A stretch of DNA of 6,867 nucleotides, from positions 458 through 7,324 of the forward strand of contig CAJTPP010000095.1 of the NCBI GenBank assembly GCA_910578235.1. Reading direction: 5' to 3'. Position 1 is the stretch's first letter; each line of letters begins with the position of its first letter. Made by a program: the position numbers and the translations under genes. Below the pieces are notes generated by a model, which worked only from the letters and a program-made list of their open reading frames with translations, was not told the origin of the DNA and did no database searches. The stretch is from an uncultured Clostridia bacterium (lineage in GTDB: Bacteria > Bacillota > Clostridia > UBA1381). Shown in pieces: positions 1 to 5,957 of this stretch.

Positions 1-172
1 CAAGGCAAGAAACAACAGCAAAAGTCTATCCCTAGTAAGTACAGAAATCACGAAATTGAACAATAATAATACATAAAACTTCATTAAACAAATAAAAAAA
101 CAAGCTAATACTAATTGTGCAAAAAAGATATTTATTATATTTTTCTATACGATTTTTTGTAAAAATATACTC
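1..172. other. A/T-rich upstream region without a supported gene
   Basis: No start codon with a ribosome binding site and no recognisable protein was found here. The first 66 bases are open on the + strand and end in TAA at 64-66, so the tail of an upstream gene is possible, but the residues match no family I recognise and other frames are also open for a similar distance. From about 60 onward the sequence is very A/T-rich, and the part just before 173 could act as an UP-like element for the promoter that follows. Confidence 0.5.
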
Positions 173-201
173 TTGATATTAAAAATAAAATGTGCTATTC
201 T
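173..201 (+). promoter_or_regulatory. Sigma-A type promoter with extended -10 for the ABC transporter operon
   Basis: TTGATA at 173-178 (4 or 5 matches to TTGACA depending on scoring of the last bases) is followed by a 17-base spacer and TATTCT at 196-201. The bases TGC at 193-195 give an extended -10 (TGn). The DNA upstream is very A/T-rich. Transcription would start near 208, giving a leader of about 135 bases before the binding-protein ATG at 343. No better promoter is visible between the terminator-like hairpin and the gene, where only about 40 bases are available. Seen by eye, not mapped. Confidence 0.6.
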
Positions 202-214
202 TTTATCAAGATAG

Positions 215-260
215 TTTAAAAGAGCTCTAAACATCTGAAATTTATAAAATGTCTTTTAAA
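215..260 (+). promoter_or_regulatory. Possible leader hairpin upstream of the terminator-like stem
   Basis: TTTAAAAG at 215-222 is fully complementary to CTTTTAAA at 253-260, and ACAT at 231-234 pairs with ATGT at 249-252 directly inside it. This leaves an 8-base bulge on the 5' side (containing part of the AGAGCTCT palindrome at 221-228) and a 14-base A/U-rich loop. It lies between the predicted transcription start and the stronger hairpin at 263-301. It matches no riboswitch class I can recognise. Pairing is A/U-dominated and could be chance in DNA of this composition. Confidence 0.3.
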
Positions 261-262
261 GC

Positions 263-301
263 AAAGGCGCTTACTTACCTTAGGGTAAATAAGCGCCTTT
301 T
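263..301 (+). terminator. Strong intrinsic-terminator-like hairpin in the operon leader
   Basis: AAAGGCGCTTA at 263-273 pairs perfectly with TAAGCGCCTTT at 290-300; after one C/A mismatch a further 5 pairs (TTACC 275-279 with GGTAA 284-288) close a 4-base loop. The stem is followed by TTTTAAGTTT. It is the most G/C-rich stretch of an otherwise A/T-rich leader. It sits downstream of the predicted promoter and only about 40 bases before the first gene, so transcripts must read through it. It could therefore be an attenuator; alternatively it ends a gene upstream of the window. No clearly competing antiterminator pairing was found. Confidence 0.7.
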
Positions 302-342
302 AAGTTTATAGGACAAAAATTAAAGTCAGGAGATGATTAGAT

Positions 343-1236
343 ATGAAAGTATCATTTTTTAAAAAGTTAACAGGTATAACTATAGCGGCAATGCTTGCTG
401 CCGGAAGTATTGCAGGCTGCGGAAGTAAAGATTCGGCATCTATTCCGGATGACGGCGCAGCAAATGGAAAGGATGTTCTTCGAGTAGGAATGGAATGCGC
501 ATACGCACCTTTTAACTGGACACAGACAAGCGAGATTGTTTCTAACGGAGATAAGGCTATTCCTATTTACGGCGGAGGCGGATATGCCTATGGTTATGAC
601 GTTATGATTGCAAAGCAGATTGCCGAAAATTTAGGAATGGATCTTGAAATTCATAAAGTTGAATGGGATTCCATAGGGCTTTCAATGGATTCAGGTGAAT
701 ACGATTGTATTATCGCAGGTATGGGACGTACTGCTGAAAGACAATTATCCTATTCATTTACAGAACCGTATTATTACAGGAATAACTGCGTTGTTGTTAA
801 GAAAGGGTCTGATATTGAAAACATTACAGGACTTTCAGAACTTGCGGGTAAAAATGTAAAAGTAACAACGCAGCTTGGCACAGGCTGGGTTCCTCTTTTA
901 AATCAGATACCGGATGCGGTATTGGGAGCAAATTATGAGACTACGGCAGAGGTGTTTATGGCAATTTCAAATGGTACCGCAGATGTTGCAGTTATCGATT
1001 TGCCGACAGCAGAATCGGCGCTTCTTACCAATAGTGATTTAAAGATTATCACCCTAAATGAAAATGACACATTCTCAGGCGATGAAGAAATGACTAATAT
1101 TTGTATCGCAACAAGAAAAGATGATATTGAATTGAGAGATAAAATTCAGGGCGCGATGGACACATTAGGACTTACGCGTGATAGTATGAATGAGCTTATG
1201 GAGGAAGCTATCAAGCTTCAGCCTGCGGCAAATTAA
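343..1236 (+). CDS. Polar amino acid ABC transporter, substrate-binding lipoprotein
   Basis: Extracytoplasmic solute-binding protein (family 3 type) that captures the ligand and delivers it to the permease at 1316-2071. Residues 1-25 form a lipoprotein signal peptide: basic start (K7, K8), hydrophobic core, and lipobox I-A-G-C with Cys26 as the lipidated residue; a Ser/Asp/Gly-rich linker runs to about 44. The binding fold starts at LRVGMECAYAPF (46-57). By comparison from memory with the GlnH family, E51 takes the place of the usual Asp, Y54 the ring-stacking position, R133 (in TAER) the carboxylate-binding Arg and D219 (in VIDLP) the amino-group-binding Asp, so an alpha-amino acid head group is likely. 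Residues 61-84 form a longer-than-usual loop, Gly/Tyr-rich, before GYDVMIAKQIAE. At 297 residues the length is slightly above the family norm. AGGAG at 328-332 supports the ATG. The exact ligand cannot be read from sequence. Confidence 0.93.
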   Translation: MKVSFFKKLTGITIAAMLAAGSIAGCGSKDSASIPDDGAANGKDVLRVGMECAYAPFNWTQTSEIVSNGDKAIPIYGGGGYAYGYDVMIAKQIAENLGMDLEIHKVEWDSIGLSMDSGEYDCIIAGMGRTAERQLSYSFTEPYYYRNNCVVVKKGSDIENITGLSELAGKNVKVTTQLGTGWVPLLNQIPDAVLGANYETTAEVFMAISNGTADVAVIDLPTAESALLTNSDLKIITLNENDTFSGDEEMTNICIATRKDDIELRDKIQGAMDTLGLTRDSMNELMEEAIKLQPAAN

Positions 1237-1248
1237 AAGTTATTTGGC

Positions 1249-1284
1249 AACGGAGCTGATTTACTTTGAGTAAACAGCTCCGTT
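1249..1284 (+). terminator. Stem-loop between binding protein and permease genes, possible partial terminator
   Basis: AACGGAGCTG at 1249-1258 pairs perfectly with CAGCTCCGTT at 1275-1284; after a single bulged A (1259) five more pairs (TTTAC 1260-1264 with GTAAA 1270-1274) close a 5-base loop. ATTTATTTGATTTT follows, a broken U-tract. In ABC importer operons a stem-loop after the binding-protein gene commonly lets more binding protein than permease be made, through partial termination or by protecting the upstream mRNA from 3' decay. That role is inferred here; the structure itself is plain in the sequence. Confidence 0.7.
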
Positions 1285-1315
1285 ATTTATTTGATTTTAA
1301 AGGGGAAGTGAACTT

Positions 1316-2071
1316 ATGGGAAATACACCTAACGGAGTTTTTGAATGGGTATTGTTTATAGCCCGTGAATATTCCGATTTGTTTATAACGGGAACAATTA
1401 TTACCTTAGCGGTAGCAGTAATTGGAACACTTATCGGGTTTGTTCTCGGGTTTGTAATGGGTATAGTTGAAGATACAAAGATAGATGAAGACGACAATAT
1501 TGTCTGGAAGGTAATCTTAGGACTTTTAAAGGGAATATGTAAAATTTACATAGAGATTTTCCGCGATACACCAATGATAGTGCAGGCAATGATAATTTAT
1601 TTCGGCATTCGTCAGTGTGGATTTGAAATAGATCCCATTGCCGCGGGAATAATTGTAACTACCTTGAATACAGGAGCATATATGGCGGAAACAGTGCGCG
1701 GAGGAATAAAGTCTATTGATGTTGGACAACGCGAGGGGGCGCTGGCAATGGGAATGTCGCCGGTTTCGGTGATGTTGTTTATAGTATTGCCGCAGGCTTT
1801 TAAGAATATTATTCCTGAAATGGTAAATATGTTCTTAACTAATTTGAAAATGACTTCCGTTCTTAATGTCATTGGAGTAAAGGAATTGTTTTTACAAGCG
1901 AAAACAGCAGGCGGAACATACTACAAATACCTTGAGTCTTATCTTACAATAGCGGTAATATATTTTGTTCTTTGCTTTGTATTTAACAGATTATTTTTGC
2001 TGTTAGAAAAGAAAATCGCAGGAAAAAAGGATTATGTCCTTGCAGTAGAGCATATGGACAATAATGAATAA
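1316..2071 (+). CDS. Polar amino acid ABC transporter, permease
   Basis: Integral membrane subunit of the importer, HisM/GlnP-like, expected to form a homodimer since only one permease gene is present. Hydrophobic segments lie at about 22-50, 67-98, 104-120, 150-170 and 208-230, consistent with five membrane spans. Family landmarks are FRDTPMIVQ (82-90), NTGAYMAETVRGGI (118-131), and the EAA loop EGALAMG...LPQAFKNIIPE (140-168), which docks on the ATPase. The 251-residue length is slightly over the family norm because of an acidic cytoplasmic stretch, EDTKIDEDD (52-60), between the first two hydrophobic regions. AGGGGAAG at 1301-1308 precedes the ATG. The next gene, the ATPase, begins 15 bases after the stop, so the two are almost certainly co-transcribed. 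Confidence 0.94.
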   Translation: MGNTPNGVFEWVLFIAREYSDLFITGTIITLAVAVIGTLIGFVLGFVMGIVEDTKIDEDDNIVWKVILGLLKGICKIYIEIFRDTPMIVQAMIIYFGIRQCGFEIDPIAAGIIVTTLNTGAYMAETVRGGIKSIDVGQREGALAMGMSPVSVMLFIVLPQAFKNIIPEMVNMFLTNLKMTSVLNVIGVKELFLQAKTAGGTYYKYLESYLTIAVIYFVLCFVFNRLFLLLEKKIAGKKDYVLAVEHMDNNE

Positions 2072-2085
2072 AGGAGTGTGTTCTT

Positions 2086-2829
2086 ATGAAAAACGAAGAA
2101 ATTATAAGGGTTGAAGAGCTTAGTAAAAGCTTCGGAGAACACGAGGTGTTGAGGAAGATAGATTTTGAGGTCAATCGAGGAGAGGTGATTTGTATTTTGG
2201 GATCATCGGGCTCAGGCAAATCAACGTTGCTGCGGTGTATTAACCGTCTTGAAAAGCCGAGCTACGGAAGAGTGTTCTTTCACGGAAAAGAGCTTGGTAA
2301 ATCTCAAAAGGAAATTAACAGCTATCGTTCAAAGGTGGGAATGGTTTTTCAATCCTTTAATTTATTTAATAATATGACTGTTTTGAAAAATTGTATGGAA
2401 TGTACGAGAAAGGTACTTCATTTACCGAAGGAGGAAGCGTATGACAGAGCTATACTTCATCTTAAATCTGTCGGTATGGCACCATATATAAATGCTCTGC
2501 CTGCACAGCTCTCAGGCGGACAGAAACAACGAGTAGCTATTGCGCGCGGACTTTGTATGAATCCCGAAGTGCTGCTCTTTGATGAACCAACAAGTGCGCT
2601 TGACCCTGAAATGGTCGGCGAAGTGCTTAATGTTATGAAATCACTTTCAAAAACAGGACTTACAATGCTGATTGTAACTCACGAAATGGGCTTTGCGCGA
2701 GATGTTTCCGATAGGGTTTTATTTATGGATAAGGGGTACATTGTAGAGGACGCGCCGCCCGAAAAATTCTTTACTTCACCCGATAATTCAAGAACAAAGG
2801 AATTTTTGTCGCGTTATATGGCAGGTTGA
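2086..2829 (+). CDS. Polar amino acid ABC transporter, ATP-binding protein
   Basis: Cytoplasmic ATPase subunit, GlnQ/HisP-like, that powers import through the permease at 1316-2071. All catalytic elements are intact: aromatic A-loop F16, Walker A GSSGSGKST (39-47), Q-loop VFQSFNLF with Q89, signature LSGGQKQR (142-149), Walker B VLLFDEP (162-168) with catalytic E167, D-loop SALD (170-173) and switch His199 in LIVTHEM. The 247-residue length is normal for the family and there is no C-terminal regulatory extension. AAGGAG starting near 2071 gives a well-spaced ribosome binding site. It follows the permease by 14 bases and precedes the kinase-like gene by 12. Confidence 0.96.
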   Translation: MKNEEIIRVEELSKSFGEHEVLRKIDFEVNRGEVICILGSSGSGKSTLLRCINRLEKPSYGRVFFHGKELGKSQKEINSYRSKVGMVFQSFNLFNNMTVLKNCMECTRKVLHLPKEEAYDRAILHLKSVGMAPYINALPAQLSGGQKQRVAIARGLCMNPEVLLFDEPTSALDPEMVGEVLNVMKSLSKTGLTMLIVTHEMGFARDVSDRVLFMDKGYIVEDAPPEKFFTSPDNSRTKEFLSRYMAG

Positions 2830-2841
2830 TAGGAGGTAAAA

Positions 2842-3465
2842 ATGAATAATTTTGTTGTTACATTTGCAAGAGGATTTGGAACAGGAGGAAAAGAAATTGC
2901 GTCAAAACTTGCTGCTGATTTAGGTGTGCATTGCTATGAAAACCGCATATTGACTCTGGCGTCTCAAATGAGCGGACTTAATAAAAAACTGTTTGACGAA
3001 GTAAACGAAAAAATACGCTCGTCAGGGGGGTTTACCAATTTACTGAGAGGACTTCCGCGGGCGCGGCATTATATTTCACGAAACGAAAAGTTTGTTTCGG
3101 ACGATAAGCTGTTTGAATTTCAAAAACAGATTATCGAAAATTTAGCCGAAACAGAATCCTGCGTAATTGTAGGAAAATGCGCCGATTGGATTTTGCGCGG
3201 ACGCGAAAATGTAGTAAGCATTTATATTGAAGCGCCAAGAGATTTTTGTATTAAGCGTACTATGGACAATATGCAGGTATCAAGAGAGACAGCGGCGGCA
3301 ACCATAAAACAAACTGACAAGTTCCGCGCGGATTATTATAATTATTATACTCACGGAAATTATTGGACAAATCCGGTGAATTATGATATGACGCTCAACA
3401 GCGAAAAAGCCGGTATTGAAAATTGTGTTGCAATAATTAAAGAGTATATGAAAATCAAGGGTTAA
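2842..3465 (+). CDS. Cytidylate kinase-like family protein
   Basis: Small P-loop-type NMP-kinase fold protein of the stand-alone cytidylate-kinase-like family, not the housekeeping Cmk. The start VVTFARGFGTGGKEIASKLA (5-24) replaces the usual Walker A with the AR-G-GTGGKEIA glycine-rich loop seen in this family. It is followed by YENRILTLASQMSG (32-45). A core beta strand and helix lie at CVIVGKCADWIL (107-118). A basic lid-like segment, RDFCIKRTMDNM (133-144), is followed by DKFRADYYNYYT (159-170). The N-terminal loop, basic lid and 207-residue length fit the family. Such proteins are annotated by similarity to CMP kinase, but their substrates are largely untested. AGGAGG immediately before the ATG and 12-base spacing tie it to the ABC operon. 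Its role beside an amino acid importer is unknown; nucleotide or small-molecule phosphorylation are both possible. Confidence 0.85.
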   Translation: MNNFVVTFARGFGTGGKEIASKLAADLGVHCYENRILTLASQMSGLNKKLFDEVNEKIRSSGGFTNLLRGLPRARHYISRNEKFVSDDKLFEFQKQIIENLAETESCVIVGKCADWILRGRENVVSIYIEAPRDFCIKRTMDNMQVSRETAAATIKQTDKFRADYYNYYTHGNYWTNPVNYDMTLNSEKAGIENCVAIIKEYMKIKG

Positions 3466-3491
3466 TTAAATAATGGGAGTGAGATAATACT

Positions 3492-4712
3492 ATGTTATTA
3501 AAAGAAACAGGCTTAACAGCACAGGATATAAAGAATAAAGTCGGTAAATATATGATTGAAACATATGAACGTTTTGATTTTGTGGCAGACACTGCAAAAG
3601 ATATGTATGTTTATGATGAAAACGGAAATGAGTACCTTGACTTTTACGCGGGAATTGCTGTAAACTCTGTCGGCAACTGCAACAAGGCTGTTGTAGAGGC
3701 GGTGCGTACTCAAGCCGGAGAGATTATGCAAACCTTTAACTATCCATACACCGTTCCACAGGCGTTGCTTGCAGAAAAAATTTGTACTGCGATTGGTATG
3801 GATAAGATTTTCTTTCAGAACAGCGGTGCGGAAGCAAATGAAGCTATGATTAAAATGGCAAGAAAGTACGGTGTAGAGAAATACGGCGCCAATAAGTATA
3901 ATATAGTTACGGCGGCAAAATCTTTTCACGGCAGAACTTTTGGCGCAATGAGTGCAACAGGTCAGCCGGACAATGCTTGTCAGATAGGATTTGGAGATAT
4001 GACACCGGGTTTTACATATGCGGAGTATAACAATCTTGAAGCTTTTAAGGCTGCCTGTACGGAAAACACGATTGCTATTATGATTGAGCCGGTTCAGGGC
4101 GAAGGCGGTGTAAATCCTGCAACCCCTGAATTTATGAAAGGACTTCGTGAGTTTTGTGATAAAAATAACATATTGCTTTTGCTTGATGAGGTACAGACGG
4201 GTTGGTGCAGAACAGGCTCGATAATGAGTTATATGAATTACGGAATAAAGCCTGATATTGTTTCTATGGCAAAGGCTATGGGCGGAGGTATGCCTATTGG
4301 CGCGATATGCGCGTCATCAGAGGTTGCAAAAGCATTCACAATGGGCTCTCACGGCACAACCTTTGGCGGACACCCTGTTTGCTGCGCCGCGTCGCTTGCA
4401 GCGGTTACGGAGCTGTTAGATAAAAAACTTGCGGACAATGCAAAAGCGATGGGCACATATTTTATGAGTTTGCTCAAAACGCTTCCTCATATAAAAGAAG
4501 TAAGAGGTCAGGGCTTGCTTGTAGGAGTTGAATTTGAAGACGGGATTAACAGCGTTGATATAAAGCATGCCTGCTTTGACAGAAAATTGCTTATTACCGC
4601 TATCGGTACAAATATTATTCGTATGATTCCGCCGCTTATTGTTACAGAAAAGGATTGTGATATAGCATTTGCAATTATAAGGGAGGCAATTAGAGACGTT
4701 TATGGAAAATAA
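3492..4712 (+). CDS. Class III PLP-dependent aminotransferase (omega-amino acid / acetylornithine type)
   Basis: Fold-type I, class III aminotransferase that moves an amino group from an omega-amine or omega-amino acid to a keto acid, leaving an aldehyde. Landmarks: NSGAEANE phosphate loop (110-117), SFHGRT (144-149) with the PLP-stacking Phe/His and R148, IEPVQGEGG (198-206), DEVQTG (232-237) with the PLP-N1 Asp232, Schiff-base Lys261 in SMAKAMGGG, and THR/Gly loop HGTTFGGHP (287-295). The E204/R377 pair matches the Glu-Arg switch of ornithine and GABA aminotransferases, which lets one site accept both glutamate and an omega-amino substrate. The 406-residue length fits ArgD, GABA and putrescine aminotransferases, which cannot be told apart here. 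No arginine biosynthesis genes are nearby, and the next gene is an aldehyde-reducing enzyme, favouring a catabolic role. GGGAGTGAG at 3475-3483 supports the ATG. Confidence 0.88.
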   Translation: MLLKETGLTAQDIKNKVGKYMIETYERFDFVADTAKDMYVYDENGNEYLDFYAGIAVNSVGNCNKAVVEAVRTQAGEIMQTFNYPYTVPQALLAEKICTAIGMDKIFFQNSGAEANEAMIKMARKYGVEKYGANKYNIVTAAKSFHGRTFGAMSATGQPDNACQIGFGDMTPGFTYAEYNNLEAFKAACTENTIAIMIEPVQGEGGVNPATPEFMKGLREFCDKNNILLLLDEVQTGWCRTGSIMSYMNYGIKPDIVSMAKAMGGGMPIGAICASSEVAKAFTMGSHGTTFGGHPVCCAASLAAVTELLDKKLADNAKAMGTYFMSLLKTLPHIKEVRGQGLLVGVEFEDGINSVDIKHACFDRKLLITAIGTNIIRMIPPLIVTEKDCDIAFAIIREAIRDVYGK

Positions 4713-5838
4713 ATTTCAATATTATTTGCCTGTCAACATAATATTTGGCAGCGGAAAAATAAATTCTGTTGGTGATATTTCAAGAACATACGGCTCAAAA
4801 GCACTGATTGTTACGGGCGGCAACAGCGCAAAAAAGTCAGGTGTTTATGATTGTGTAAAGAATTGTCTTGTATCTGTTGGGATTGATACTGTTTTATTTG
4901 ATAAAGTAACACAAAATCCTCTTACCACTACTGCCGTTGAAGGCGCGGCTATGGCAAAAGAACATAATTGTAATGTTGTTGTGGCGGTTGGCGGTGGAAG
5001 TGTTATGGACTGTGCGAAAGCCATTGCATTTCTTGCCATTAATGACGGGGATATAAATGACTACATATTCAATATTCGTAATAGTGATAAGGCTCTGCCG
5101 TTGATTTTAATTCCAACCACTTGCGGAACGGGTTCAGAGGGCAACGGTTTTGCGGTACTTACAAATCCCGAAACAGGCGACAAAAAATCGCTCAGATGTA
5201 ATGCAATCATTGCAAAAGCGTCAATAATAGACCCTGAGTGTATGATGACTATGCCAAAAAATGTTTTGGCTTCCGTAGGATTTGACGCATTATGCCATAA
5301 TATAGAAGCATATACATCTATGATTGCCCAGCCTTTTACAGACGCACTGAGTTTATACGCTATTTCGCTTATAGCGAATAATCTGACAGATGTATATAAC
5401 GGTAAAATAGAAAAAAGCGGTTGGGAAAAGCTTACGCTGGCAAGTACCATAGGCGGTATGGTTATAAATACGGCAGGCGTAACACTGGCGCACGGTATGG
5501 AACACCCCGTTAGCGGACTTCGTAACATAGTTCACGGTCAGGGCTTGGCGGCGCTTACTCCCGCCATTATTGAAGCATCATATAAAGGCAATGAGAATAA
5601 ATTCAAAAATATTGCAAAATGCTTTGGAGGTACTTGCGCTGAAGATTGCGCAAAAGTAATACGAAATCTCTTATGTGAAATAGATTTAACACGCACTCTT
5701 TCTGATTTGGGAATAAAAGAAAATGATATTCCGTGGCTAGCGGAAAATTGTATAAAGGTTTCCGCCGCAAGTGTAAAGAATAATCCTGTTGTATTCACGC
5801 AAGGGGAAATTGCAGAATTGTACGGAAGATGCTTATGA
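4702..5838 (+). CDS. Iron-containing alcohol dehydrogenase
   Basis: Group III metal-dependent alcohol dehydrogenase, using NAD(P)H to reduce an aldehyde or semialdehyde to an alcohol or hydroxy acid. Nucleotide-binding features are VTGGNSAKKSG (37-47), GGGSVMD (97-103) and PTTCGTGSE (138-146). The metal ligands line up with those of FucO: D195 and H199 (FDALCHNIEAY), H264 (LAHGMEHP) and H278 (VHGQGLA); H268 matches a further conserved active-site His. The 378-residue length is typical. Its ATG overlaps the last 11 bases of the aminotransferase gene, so translation is probably coupled; GGGAGG at 4681-4686 is the nearest ribosome binding site, with a long 15-base spacing. The overlap suggests it consumes the aldehyde made by the aminotransferase, for example succinic semialdehyde to 4-hydroxybutyrate, though specificity cannot be read directly. 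Confidence 0.9.
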   Translation: MENKFQYYLPVNIIFGSGKINSVGDISRTYGSKALIVTGGNSAKKSGVYDCVKNCLVSVGIDTVLFDKVTQNPLTTTAVEGAAMAKEHNCNVVVAVGGGSVMDCAKAIAFLAINDGDINDYIFNIRNSDKALPLILIPTTCGTGSEGNGFAVLTNPETGDKKSLRCNAIIAKASIIDPECMMTMPKNVLASVGFDALCHNIEAYTSMIAQPFTDALSLYAISLIANNLTDVYNGKIEKSGWEKLTLASTIGGMVINTAGVTLAHGMEHPVSGLRNIVHGQGLAALTPAIIEASYKGNENKFKNIAKCFGGTCAEDCAKVIRNLLCEIDLTRTLSDLGIKENDIPWLAENCIKVSAASVKNNPVVFTQGEIAELYGRCL

Positions 5839-5848
5839 TATATCATAA
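5833..5848. repeat. 16-base perfect palindrome at the dehydrogenase stop codon
   Basis: TTATGATATATCATAA is perfectly self-complementary and spans the TGA stop of the dehydrogenase gene. It is entirely A/T apart from one G and one C, so it is too weak to act as a terminator and no U-tract follows. TATCAT at 5841-5846, 17 bases after TTGTAC at 5818-5823, could serve as a weak -10 for the hydrolase gene, in which case the palindrome would be placed like an operator. Both ideas are inference. Confidence 0.45.
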
Positions 5849-5879
5849 AGCAGACTATTTTAGCAAGATGCGCGGTTAA
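5835..5879 (+). other. Stub reading frame in the dehydrogenase-hydrolase gap
   Basis: An ATG that shares ATGA with the dehydrogenase stop opens a 14-codon frame (MIYHKADYFSKMRG) ending in TAA, with GGAAG at 5824-5828 at a usable spacing. The frame is the same as that of the downstream hydrolase and stays open after the TAA. It may be the remnant of the start of a deleted gene, a translated spacer, or chance. I do not recognise the peptide and do not call it a gene. Confidence 0.2.
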
Positions 5880-5918
5880 TGTGTTCAGTGGAGGCATAAG
5901 TCTTTGCTGAGCATTTGC

Positions 5919-5930
5919 CGCATATATGCG
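5919..5930. repeat. 12-base perfect palindrome upstream of the hydrolase gene
   Basis: CGCATATATGCG is perfectly self-complementary with G/C-containing ends, and lies 27 bases before the preferred hydrolase ATG at 5958. It lies inside the in-frame extension that begins at the TTG at 5904, so it would be coding if that start is used. As a site it could be a short operator or a small hairpin near the ribosome binding site; no regulator gene is present in the window to pair it with. Confidence 0.4.
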
Positions 5931-5957
5931 AAAATGATATTGGGAGTGATTTTGATT

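Noticed and set aside
1..66. Possible C-terminal end of an upstream gene on the + strand, ending at TAA 64-66
   Set aside because: Only 21 codons are visible, other frames are open for similar lengths, and the residues match no family I recognise.
249..311. 20-codon leader ORF running through the terminator-like hairpin
   Set aside because: It starts at ATG 249 and would offer a leader-peptide attenuation model, but no ribosome binding site precedes it and it has no run of a single amino acid codon.
3513..3929. 138-codon minus-strand reading frame inside the aminotransferase gene
   Set aside because: It is antisense to a well-supported gene with all catalytic motifs, has no recognisable domain, and its composition is that of a complementary-strand shadow.
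5061..5528. 155-codon minus-strand reading frame inside the dehydrogenase gene
   Set aside because: Antisense to a complete Fe-alcohol dehydrogenase; no domain, no ribosome binding site of note.
5538..5897. 119-codon minus-strand frame starting in the gap and running into the dehydrogenase gene
   Set aside because: Mostly antisense to the conserved dehydrogenase C-terminus, and no family signature is visible.
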